DNA of 13,559 nt from an uncultured Bacteroidales bacterium (GTDB lineage: Bacteria; Bacteroidota; Bacteroidia; Bacteroidales; P3), in assembly GCA_947174375.1 (NCBI GenBank), contig CAMWIS010000032.1, positions 1 to 13,559 of the forward strand. Reading direction: 5' to 3'. The notes beneath the pieces were generated by a model. The model saw nothing but the letters and a program-made list of their open reading frames with translations, made no database searches and was not told the origin of the DNA. This document shows, in pieces, positions 7,107 to 13,107 of this stretch. Within the stretch, counting starts at the first letter, position 1; each line of letters starts with the position of its first letter. A program made the translations under genes and the position numbers.

Positions 7107-7295
7107 ATGGCAAAGAAGAATAAAGAAGCTCGCGTTCAGGTTATTCTGGAATGCACGGAGCACAAGGCATCGGGTATGCCCGGCACTTCTCGGTACATCA
7201 CTACCAAGAACAAGAAGAATACGCCGGATCGGTTGGAGTTGAAGAAATACAATCCGATTCTGAAGAAAGTAACCGTTCACAGAGAAATTAAATAG
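7107..7295 (+). CDS. rpmG: Large ribosomal subunit protein bL33
   Basis: This 62-residue basic protein (MAKKNKEARVQVILECTEHK at the start, then TSRYITTKNKKNTPDRLELKKYNP) matches bL33 of Bacteroidota over its whole length. bL33 is a small component of the 50S subunit near the tRNA exit site. Only one Cys (residue 15) is present, so it is the zinc-free form. It is the first gene after a strong promoter and lies 10 bp before a DUF4295 gene. In many Bacteroidota rpmB (bL28) lies immediately upstream; here that place is taken by the promoter and a GIN-domain lipoprotein. The codon choice (many AAG, CGT, GTT) looks like that of a highly expressed gene. Confidence 0.96.
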   Translation: MAKKNKEARVQVILECTEHKASGMPGTSRYITTKNKKNTPDRLELKKYNPILKKVTVHREIK

Positions 7296-7305
7296 TTGAA
7301 GCGTC

Positions 7306-7461
7306 ATGGCAAAGAAAGTTGTTGCAACCCTGAAGACGTCTACCGGTAAGGATTTCGCCAAGGTAGTGAAAGTGGTCAAGTCTCCGAAAACGGGCGCTTA
7401 CGCTTTCAAGGAGGAGATTATACCGAATGATAAAGTTAAGGAATATTTCGCGCAGAAATAA
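7306..7461 (+). CDS. DUF4295 small basic protein, likely ribosomal (bL38-type)
   Basis: This gene encodes 51 residues starting MAKKVVATLKTSTGKDFAKV and ending VKEYFAQK, rich in Lys and without Cys or membrane segments. It matches the DUF4295 family, found between rpmG and ftsY across Bacteroidota. From memory, a Flavobacterium ribosome structure reported a phylum-specific large-subunit protein, bL38, which I believe belongs to this family; I could not check this. The gene shares the rpmG operon (10-bp gap) and is followed by an intrinsic terminator at 7498-7528, which fits a ribosomal protein made in step with bL33. The family call is firm; the ribosomal role rests on recollection plus context. 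Confidence 0.88.
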   Translation: MAKKVVATLKTSTGKDFAKVVKVVKSPKTGAYAFKEEIIPNDKVKEYFAQK

Positions 7462-7497
7462 GACTCGACTTGTTATATTATAAAGGGTTTAATGTGT

Positions 7498-7528
7498 AAG
7501 AGAGCCGCGCAATGCGGCTCTCTTTTTT
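7498..7528 (+). terminator. Rho-independent terminator between DUF4295 and ftsY
   Basis: An 11-bp perfect stem (7498-7508 with 7514-7524) with a 5-nt loop GCAAT leads into an uninterrupted T run to 7528. This closes the rpmG-DUF4295 transcript. The T run ends only 6 bp before the ftsY ATG, so ftsY must depend on read-through, or on a promoter upstream of this hairpin whose transcript would include it. I see no consensus promoter in 7462-7534. Confidence 0.92.
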
Positions 7529-7534
7529 GTGTTT

Positions 7535-8494
7535 ATGGGATTCTTTAGTTTATTCTCCAAAGAACGTTCGAAAGACGGTCAGGATACGGCGAATCTGGAA
7601 GCCGGGTTGAGCAAGACCAAGGAGAGCGTTTTCAAGAAAATCACGCGGGCGGTGGCCGGCCGTTCCAAGGTGGACGATGCCGTGCTGGACGAGATAGAGG
7701 AAGCGTTGGTGACGTCGGATGTGGGCGTGGAAACGACGGTTCGGATTATCGAACGGTTGGAGGCCCGCATCGCCAAGGAACATTATCTGAACGCCTCCGA
7801 ACTGAACCGCGTGTTGTGCGAGGAAGTGGAAGCCTTGTTGGCCGGCAGCGAGACGCCGGATTTCGCCGCCAAGGCCGAGCGGAAGCCCTATGTCATCATG
7901 GTGGTGGGCGTCAACGGTGTCGGTAAGACGACGACAATCGGCAAATTGGCTTACCGCTTCAAGCAGGCCGGCGCTTCCGTCGTGTTGGGCGCGGCCGATA
8001 CGTTCCGGGCGGCGGCGGTGGAACAGTTGCAGGCTTGGGGCGAACGCTCCGGCGTGCCGGTCGTGGCGCAGGCCATGGGCGCGGATCCGGCTTCGGTGGC
8101 TTTCGATACGCTCAAGTCGGCCGTGGCCAGGCAGGCCGATGTCGTCATCATCGATACGGCCGGCCGTCTGCACAATAAAATCAATCTGATGAACGAACTG
8201 TCCAAAATCAAGCAGGTCATGAAAAAGGTGGTGCCCGACGCGCCGCACGAGGTGCTGTTGGTGTTGGACGCTTCGACGGGGCAGAACGCCATCGAGCAGA
8301 CGAAACAGTTTACGGCGGCCACGGAAGTCACGGCCTTGGCGTTGACCAAATTGGACGGTACGGCCAAAGGCGGTGTCGCCATCGGGATTTCCGACCAGTT
8401 CCAGGTGCCGATTCGATATATAGGCGTGGGCGAGAAAATGGAAGACCTGCGCATTTTCGACAAGCACGAGTTCGTGCAATCGTTGTTTATGTAA
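7535..8494 (+). CDS. ftsY: Signal recognition particle receptor FtsY
   Basis: FtsY is the SRP-family GTPase at the inner membrane that receives ribosome-nascent chain complexes from Ffh/4.5S RNA. The 319-residue protein has an N-terminal four-helix N domain (about 20-105) and the G domain: G1 GVNGVGKTT at 125-133, then DTFRAAA, DTAGR and TKLDG in order. The long acidic A domain of the E. coli protein is absent and the N-terminus is short (MGFFSLFSKERSK), possibly an amphipathic membrane-binding helix, as usual in this phylum. I chose the ATG at 7535; an in-frame GTG at 7529 overlaps the end of the terminator T run and is unlikely. No Shine-Dalgarno sequence is seen. rimO follows after 9 bp, so the two genes are probably cotranscribed. 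Confidence 0.97.
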   Translation: MGFFSLFSKERSKDGQDTANLEAGLSKTKESVFKKITRAVAGRSKVDDAVLDEIEEALVTSDVGVETTVRIIERLEARIAKEHYLNASELNRVLCEEVEALLAGSETPDFAAKAERKPYVIMVVGVNGVGKTTTIGKLAYRFKQAGASVVLGAADTFRAAAVEQLQAWGERSGVPVVAQAMGADPASVAFDTLKSAVARQADVVIIDTAGRLHNKINLMNELSKIKQVMKKVVPDAPHEVLLVLDASTGQNAIEQTKQFTAATEVTALALTKLDGTAKGGVAIGISDQFQVPIRYIGVGEKMEDLRIFDKHEFVQSLFM

Positions 8495-8503
8495 GACCGG
8501 TTT

Positions 8504-9814
8504 ATGGCTACGCTCAAACTCATCAGCTTAGGCTGTTCCAAAAATACCGTCGATTCGGAAGTCGTGCTCGCGCACGTGCTGCCCGCGCAGTGGACTTTGC
8601 TGCCCACCGACAGCGCCAAGCATCCGGACGTGTTGCTCATCAATACCTGCGGCTTTATCGGCGACGCCAAGCAGGAGTCCATCGATATGATTCTGCGCGC
8701 CTGTATGCTGAAAAGCAAGCGGCGTATCCAAAAACTGTACGTCATGGGCTGTCTGGCGCAACGCTACGGGCAGGAGTTGGCGGCCGAGATTCCGGAGGTG
8801 GACGCCTGGTTCGGCGTGCGGGAGCCTGAAAAAGTCATCGCGGCCATCGTGGGCGAAGACGTGGCGGCGGCCGGGGGCTACAATCCCGAACGTCGCGCGT
8901 TGACCACGCCCGCGCATTACGCCTACCTCAAGATTTCGGAGGGCTGCGACCGCCAGTGTGCGTTCTGCGCCATCCCGTTGATTCGGGGCAAGCATATCTC
9001 CCGCCCGATGGAAAGCCTGTTGAAAGAGGCGGAGGGTTTGGTGCGTCAGGGCGTCAAGGAACTCATACTGGTGGCGCAGGACGTGACGTATTACGGCTTA
9101 GATATATACGGTCGTCAGCGCATCGCCGATTTGGTGAAGGCCTTGGCGCGGATAGAGGGTTTGCGTTGGATCCGTCTGCAATACCTCTACCCGCATTCGT
9201 TTCCGGAAGACCTGTTGGACGTGATGCGTACCGAACCCAAGCTGTGCGCCTATATCGACATTCCGTTGCAGCATATCGCCACGTCGGTGCTGCACGATAT
9301 GCAACGCGCCACCGACAAGGAGAAAACCACGGCCCTGTTGCACAAACTCAAGGCGGCCTTGCCGGATGCCGTCTTCCGCACCACGCTGATTGTCGGCTTC
9401 CCGACGGAAACCGAAGCGGATTTCGAGGAGCTGAAAGCCTTTGTCAATGAATTCCGGTTCGACCGTTTGGGCGTGTTCACCTATTCCGAAGAAGAGGGGA
9501 CGCCGGCGGCCGCCCTGCCGGATGCGGTGCCGGCCGCGGAAAAAGAGCGCCGCGCCGACGAAATCATGCAATTGCAGGAAACCATTTCGCTTAGCCTGAA
9601 CGAAGCCCGTGTGGGCAAGGTGTTCGAGGTGGTCATCGACCGCGAGGAGGGCGACTATTATATCGGGCGCACGCGCTACGATTCGCCGGAGGTGGACGAT
9701 GAGGTGTTGATTCTGCGGGAAGAGGGCAAGTTGCAAATCGGCGGGTTCTACGAAGTCCGCATTACGGAGGCCGAGGTGCACGACCTATACGGCCGGGTGG
9801 AGAAAGCCTGTTAA
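8504..9814 (+). CDS. rimO: Ribosomal protein uS12 methylthiotransferase
   Basis: RimO is a radical-SAM enzyme that adds a methylthio group to the beta-carbon of a conserved Asp in ribosomal protein uS12. The 436-residue protein has the three parts of the family. The N-terminal MTTase domain carries Cys11, Cys49 and Cys83 for one 4Fe-4S cluster. The radical-SAM domain has CDRQCAFC (Cys148, Cys152, Cys155) for the second cluster. The C-terminal TRAM domain lies at about 372-436. The start LKLISLGCSKNTVDSE is diagnostic of RimO rather than MiaB. It follows ftsY by 9 bp, the order seen in many Bacteroidota, and ends just before the bidirectional terminator. All six cluster ligands are present, so it should be active. 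Confidence 0.97.
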   Translation: MATLKLISLGCSKNTVDSEVVLAHVLPAQWTLLPTDSAKHPDVLLINTCGFIGDAKQESIDMILRACMLKSKRRIQKLYVMGCLAQRYGQELAAEIPEVDAWFGVREPEKVIAAIVGEDVAAAGGYNPERRALTTPAHYAYLKISEGCDRQCAFCAIPLIRGKHISRPMESLLKEAEGLVRQGVKELILVAQDVTYYGLDIYGRQRIADLVKALARIEGLRWIRLQYLYPHSFPEDLLDVMRTEPKLCAYIDIPLQHIATSVLHDMQRATDKEKTTALLHKLKAALPDAVFRTTLIVGFPTETEADFEELKAFVNEFRFDRLGVFTYSEEEGTPAAALPDAVPAAEKERRADEIMQLQETISLSLNEARVGKVFEVVIDREEGDYYIGRTRYDSPEVDDEVLILREEGKLQIGGFYEVRITEAEVHDLYGRVEKAC

Positions 9815-9828
9815 GGCGGGTATCTTAT

Positions 9829-9865
9829 AAAAAAAAAGGCCGTCCCGCAGGGGACGGCCTTTTTT
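9829..9865. terminator. Bidirectional intrinsic terminator between rimO and serA
   Basis: A 9-bp GC-rich stem (9838-9846 with 9851-9859, loop GCAG) is flanked by nine A on the left and six T on the right. It therefore reads as a stem plus U tract on both strands. It ends the ftsY-rimO transcript on the plus strand and the serC-serA transcript on the minus strand. Confidence 0.95.
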
Positions 9866-9894
9866 GTTACGGCACAAAGGCCGTTCGGCATAGC

Positions 9895-10815
9895 CTATTT
9901 GTTTACCTGGAATTTGGTTACACCGTTCTTGATGAAGTCAACAATCTGGTTGGCGGCGGCCAAACCGGCGTTGATGTTGGCTTCGGCCGTTTCGGCACCC
10001 ATCTTCTTGGGCGTGGAGAAATAGCGCGTGGGGAATTTCTCGGCCAGTTCGTCATGGTTGCCCGGCTTGATGTCGGTTACATAACGGAAGTCGGGACGGT
10101 CGTTCAGCAAGCGAACCATGTCGGCTTCGTTGATGACTTCCTTGCGGGCGGTGTTTACCAGCATGGCGCCCTTGGGCATACGGTTCACCAAGTCGTAGTT
10201 GATGGAGTTGGTGGTTTCTTTCGTGGCCGGGATGTGCAACGAAATCACGTCGCAGGTGCTGTAGAGTTCTTCAGCCGAACCTACGGCCTTTACACCGTCT
10301 TTTTCAATCACTTCTTTCGGGCAGAAGGCGTCGAAGGCACAGATTTCCATACCCAGACCCTTGGCCACGCGCGCCACATTGCGGCCTACGTTACCGTAAG
10401 CGTGGATACCCAGTTTCTTGCCTTTCAATTCGGCGCCCGTACCCGGGTTGAACAGGTTGCGGTTCATGTAAATCATCAAACCGGCGGCCAATTCGGCTAC
10501 GGCGTTGGAGTTCTGGCCCGGCGTGTTCATCGCCACGATGCCTTTGGCCGTGCAGGCCGCGAGGTCGAGGTTGTCGTAACCGGCACCGGCTCTAACCACG
10601 ATTTTCAGGTTCTTGGCGTGGTCGATCACTTCTTTCGTCACCTTGTCCGAACGCACGATCAAAGCGTCGGCATCGGCAACCGCCGTATAGAATTGTTGAA
10701 CATCGGTGTATTTTTCGCAAAGCGCCAGTTCAAAGCCGGCACCTTCCACGATTTTGCGGATGCCGTCTACCGCGGCTTTGGCGAAAGGTTTTTCGGTAGC
10801 AACTAATACTTTCAT
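9895..10815 (-). CDS. serA: D-3-phosphoglycerate dehydrogenase, short Lys-type without ACT domain
   Basis: This enzyme oxidises 3-phosphoglycerate to 3-phosphohydroxypyruvate with NAD, the first step of serine synthesis. The 306-residue protein is a D-2-hydroxyacid dehydrogenase. RAGAGYDNLD at 75-84 matches the family substrate-binding region. The NAD-binding loop reads HAYGNVG at 138-144, followed by Asp162 as ribose-binding acid. The catalytic Arg224 is in NTAR. Where most family members have the catalytic His in TPHxGG, this one has TPKKMGAETAEAN (268-280), so Lys270 or Lys271 replaces His. That form is known from Bacteroidota and Entamoeba histolytica PGDH. It lacks the C-terminal ACT/regulatory domains, so feedback inhibition by serine through ACT is not expected. 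It lies 132 bp after serC on the same strand, separated by two hairpins, and ends at the shared terminator. Confidence 0.93.
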   Translation of the reverse strand: MKVLVATEKPFAKAAVDGIRKIVEGAGFELALCEKYTDVQQFYTAVADADALIVRSDKVTKEVIDHAKNLKIVVRAGAGYDNLDLAACTAKGIVAMNTPGQNSNAVAELAAGLMIYMNRNLFNPGTGAELKGKKLGIHAYGNVGRNVARVAKGLGMEICAFDAFCPKEVIEKDGVKAVGSAEELYSTCDVISLHIPATKETTNSINYDLVNRMPKGAMLVNTARKEVINEADMVRLLNDRPDFRYVTDIKPGNHDELAEKFPTRYFSTPKKMGAETAEANINAGLAAANQIVDFIKNGVTKFQVNK

Positions 10816-10831
10816 TTTTCAGATGTTTTAC

Positions 10832-10871
10832 GGTGTGTTATACCAGGCAATCTTACCTATTCTAACACACC
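10832..10871 (-). promoter_or_regulatory. Long hairpin in front of serA
   Basis: Perfect 9-bp arms (GGTGTGTTA at 10832-10840 and TAACACACC at 10863-10871) enclose 22 nt. Inside, in the minus-strand RNA, AGGUA can pair with UGCCU around a 4-nt loop, giving a two-part stem. It ends 16 nt before the serA ATG and lacks a U tract, so it is not a terminator. A role in mRNA stability, processing or translation control of serA is possible; a DNA operator is an alternative. Confidence 0.6.
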
Positions 10872-10903
10872 TATTTTTAATTGATTGTTTGTTTATAAGT
10901 TAA

Positions 10904-10924
10904 GAGGGGGCATGACACCCCCTC
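10904..10924 (-). promoter_or_regulatory. GC-rich hairpin just after serC
   Basis: A 7-bp stem (GAGGGGG at 10904-10910 with CCCCCTC at 10918-10924) and a 7-nt loop lie 23 bp after the serC stop. On the minus strand it is followed by TTAACTTATAAAC, not a real U tract, so it would be at most a leaky terminator. It could protect the serC 3' end or adjust the serC:serA ratio. Confidence 0.5.
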
Positions 10925-10947
10925 CTTACTTGCTTTAATCAAAACGA

Positions 10948-12024
10948 TTAAGCGTTCTTCTTCGCGTATTCCTGCATGCAGTTGATCAAAGCCTGTACGC
11001 TTTCCTTCGGGCAAGCGTTGTAGATGGAGGCGCGGAAACCGCCCGTGGAGCGGTGACCCTTGATGCCCACCATACCGGCGGCCTTGGCGTATTCGAGGAA
11101 GTCGGCTTCTTTGTCTTTGTATTTGTCTTCCATAACGAAGCAAACGTTCATTCTGGAACGGTCGGCCTTGTCGATGATCGTACCCTTGAACATCGGGTTG
11201 TTGTCGATTTCGTTATAGAGCATTTCGGCCTTTTCGATGTTCATCTTTTCGATGACTTTCAGACCGCCCATGCTCTTAACCCACTTCAAGGTTTCGTACA
11301 TCATGAAGATCGGGAATACCGGCGGCGTGTTGAACATCGAACCGTCTTTGATGTGCGTGCGGTAGTCCACCATCGTCGGCAACGGACGTTCCACTTTACC
11401 GAGGATGTCTTCGCGAACGATAACGACGGTCAAACCGGCGGGGCCGACGTTCTTCTGGGCGCCGCCGTAAATCAGACCGTATTTGCTGATATCGACGGGA
11501 CGGCTCATGAAGTCGGACGACATATCGGCTACGAGCGTAACCGGGCTGTCGATATCTTCCTTGATTTCGGTACCGTACAGCGTGTTGTTCGTCGTGATGT
11601 GGAAATAATCAACGTCCGTCGGGATTTTCCAACCCTTCGGGATGTGGTTGTAAGTCGTTTCCTTGGAAGAAGCTACGATTTCAACTTCGCCGAAATATTT
11701 GGCTTCTTTCGCGGCTTTGGCAGCCCAACCGCCCGTTTCCAGGTAAGCGGCTTTCTTGTTCAACAGGTTGAACGGCACATAGAGGAACTGCGTGCTGGCG
11801 CCACCGCCGAGGAACAGAACGTGATAGCCGTCGGGAATGTTGTAGAGTTCTTTCCACAAAGCTACGGATTCGTCCATGATGGCTTGCCATTCCTTGCTAC
11901 GGTGCGATACTTCGATCACGCCCATGCCGGTACCGGCGAAATCTTTCAGAGCTTCGATGCCGGCTTGGATGGCAGGCTTCGGCAATACGCAGGGACCTGC
12001 GTTGAAATTGTGTGCTACTTTCAT
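10948..12024 (-). CDS. serC: Phosphoserine aminotransferase
   Basis: This PLP enzyme transfers the amino group of glutamate to 3-phosphohydroxypyruvate, giving phosphoserine; the same protein usually serves pyridoxal phosphate synthesis. The 358-residue protein starts with the family signature NFNAGPCVLP (residues 6-15), followed by SHRSKEW at 40-46, GGGASTQF at 73-80 and the PLP-binding Lys191 in YGGAQKNVGPAG. The C-terminal KGHRSTGGFRASIYNA segment carries the substrate-phosphate Arg residues. The length matches family norms (about 360). It is the first gene of the serC-serA pair and has a near-consensus promoter with a leader of about 75 nt. Its codon use (GTA, GCT, CGT, GAA) differs from the GC-rich style of genes such as dapB and resembles that of rpmG, suggesting high expression. 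The gene for phosphoserine phosphatase is not in the window. Confidence 0.98.
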   Translation of the reverse strand: MKVAHNFNAGPCVLPKPAIQAGIEALKDFAGTGMGVIEVSHRSKEWQAIMDESVALWKELYNIPDGYHVLFLGGGASTQFLYVPFNLLNKKAAYLETGGWAAKAAKEAKYFGEVEIVASSKETTYNHIPKGWKIPTDVDYFHITTNNTLYGTEIKEDIDSPVTLVADMSSDFMSRPVDISKYGLIYGGAQKNVGPAGLTVVIVREDILGKVERPLPTMVDYRTHIKDGSMFNTPPVFPIFMMYETLKWVKSMGGLKVIEKMNIEKAEMLYNEIDNNPMFKGTIIDKADRSRMNVCFVMEDKYKDKEADFLEYAKAAGMVGIKGHRSTGGFRASIYNACPKESVQALINCMQEYAKKNA

Positions 12025-12073
12025 AACGATAGTTATTTAATTGTTAATTATTATCCTTAGTTTCAAGCATCGC

Positions 12074-12107
12074 GCCGATGGGTCGGCAGGCATTGCATGA
12101 ACAATGC
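12074..12107 (-). promoter_or_regulatory. Inverted repeats at the serC start site and leader
   Basis: Two inverted repeats follow the serC -7 element. GCATTG and CAATGC (12090-12095 and 12102-12107, 6-nt centre) straddle the expected transcription start. GCCGA and TCGGC (12074-12078 and 12083-12087, 4-nt loop) lie in the leader RNA. The first could be an operator and the second an RNA hairpin. Both are short, so the evidence is modest. Confidence 0.4.
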
Positions 12108-12137
12108 AAACTTAGCCCAAATTTTCTAATTTTCAAA
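12107..12137 (-). promoter_or_regulatory. Promoter of serC-serA
   Basis: On the minus strand TTTG (12137-12134), exactly 19 bp, then TAAGTTTG (12114-12107) match the Bacteroidota promoter consensus at every defined position. Transcription should start near 12101, giving a leader of about 75 nt. It is the best promoter in the window and fits the high-expression codon usage of serC and serA. Confidence 0.85.
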
Positions 12138-12159
12138 GAAAAAAGCCGATAAAAAAATG

Positions 12160-12192
12160 TTTAGGGGAAATGCTTTTTTATTCGTATCTTTG
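12160..12192 (+). promoter_or_regulatory. Promoter of the outer-membrane protein pair
   Basis: TATCTTTG (12185-12192) matches the -7 consensus TAnnTTTG. The -33 side is weaker: TTTAG at 12160-12164 with a 20-bp gap. A start near 12199 gives a leader of about 50 nt before the ATG at 12250. It also argues against an in-frame ATG at 12157, which lies upstream of the promoter. Confidence 0.6.
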
Positions 12193-12249
12193 TCCTTTTA
12201 CGACGGCCGTAAATCCGTCAGGCAAAATGAATTGAAAAGCGTAGGAGTT

Positions 12250-13092
12250 ATGGATAGAAAACGGGTGGCGCTGTTGGGCGCGTTGTGGATGGGACTGTGT
12301 TTGACCGGCGGGCCGGTTTGGGCGCAGGCGTATCAGTTGTCCGGCGGCGAGACCCGCGGCCGGTCGGCCTCTCCTAAGTATGCGTCGCAGTTGGCGGCGT
12401 TTACGTCCGAATTCGATTTGAAATCGGAAGCGACGCTGAAAATAGGGCCGGCCATCCCGACGGGCGGTTTCAAAGCGCTGACGGGGCAGTCCGGCATACC
12501 GCAGGGTGCCAAGCTCGGTATTTCGGCCGATTTGTCGTATCAATACTATTTTGTGCCTTATTTCGGCGTGGGCGTCGCGTTGGGCGCGCAAATCTTCGGC
12601 TACGATTTCAATACGGCCATCACGGAATCCTATCCGGGCAAGATGCATACAACCGGTTGGGAGGTCTATTCGGCCGGGCTGTCGCTCAACGTGCGCATCC
12701 CGATTATATCCAAACTGTATCTGATAGGGCAGGTGCAGGGACGCTTCGGCTTCATGCTCAGCCCTATGGCGCAGGCGGTAGAAAAAATACCGGTGTACGA
12801 CCCGTTCACCAAAAAGAGAACCGGGTTTGACCGCAACGTGGTCAAGGTCATGCGGCCTCAGACCAATATGGACTTCCAGTTGGGGACGGATTTCGGCCTG
12901 CAATACCGCGTTCAGAAGAACTGGTTGGTGCAGTTGTCGGTCGAATACCGTTACGGGGTTTTGCAAAACAGCTATAAAAAGACGCGGGAGGCGTTGGATC
13001 AGGTGGACGGCCTGGCCTTCCGTTATGCCGCCTTGGGCATCAACCTCGGCGTGACCTACGCTTTCGGCAAGAAGAAAGGGGAAGACCATTAA
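12250..13092 (+). CDS. Outer-membrane beta-barrel protein, function unknown
   Basis: The 280-residue protein has a signal peptide (DRKR, hydrophobic core at 6-20, cleavage after PVWA at residue 25). Behind it come alternating hydrophobic/polar strands rich in Gly and Tyr: LKIGPAIPTGGF at 63-74, GAKLGISADLSYQYYF at 86-101, FGVGVALGAQIFGYDF at 105-120, and later QLGTDFGLQYRV and LVQLSVEYRYGVL. The last strand, AALGINLGVTYAF, leaves a charged tail GKKKGEDH. This is the look of an 8- to 10-strand outer-membrane beta-barrel of Bacteroidota; I cannot assign a family or substrate. I chose the ATG at 12250 because it begins the signal peptide and lies downstream of the promoter. A related gene starts 15 bp after the stop, so the two form an operon. 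Confidence 0.8.
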   Translation: MDRKRVALLGALWMGLCLTGGPVWAQAYQLSGGETRGRSASPKYASQLAAFTSEFDLKSEATLKIGPAIPTGGFKALTGQSGIPQGAKLGISADLSYQYYFVPYFGVGVALGAQIFGYDFNTAITESYPGKMHTTGWEVYSAGLSLNVRIPIISKLYLIGQVQGRFGFMLSPMAQAVEKIPVYDPFTKKRTGFDRNVVKVMRPQTNMDFQLGTDFGLQYRVQKNWLVQLSVEYRYGVLQNSYKKTREALDQVDGLAFRYAALGINLGVTYAFGKKKGEDH

Positions 13093-13107
13093 ACGAAAGG
13101 GAAAACG

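Noticed and set aside
7529..7534. GTG start for ftsY at 7529
   Set aside because: It abuts the terminator T run. The ATG at 7535 gives the usual short FtsY N-terminus.
9829..9865. CRISPR repeat or mobile-element end
   Set aside because: It is a single palindrome with A and T runs between convergent genes and is fully explained as a bidirectional terminator.
10816..10880. A separate promoter for serA
   Set aside because: The best match, TAAGATTG, differs from the -7 consensus at one position and has no TTG box at 19-20 bp; it also lies within the hairpin.
11053..12060. A 335-codon plus-strand frame opposite serC
   Set aside because: It has His/Val/Phe/Asp-rich shadow composition and no recognisable motif; serC is certain on the minus strand.
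12157..12249. N-terminal extension of the first outer-membrane protein to an ATG at 12157
   Set aside because: The promoter -7 element lies at 12185-12192 inside this stretch, and the signal peptide begins at 12250.
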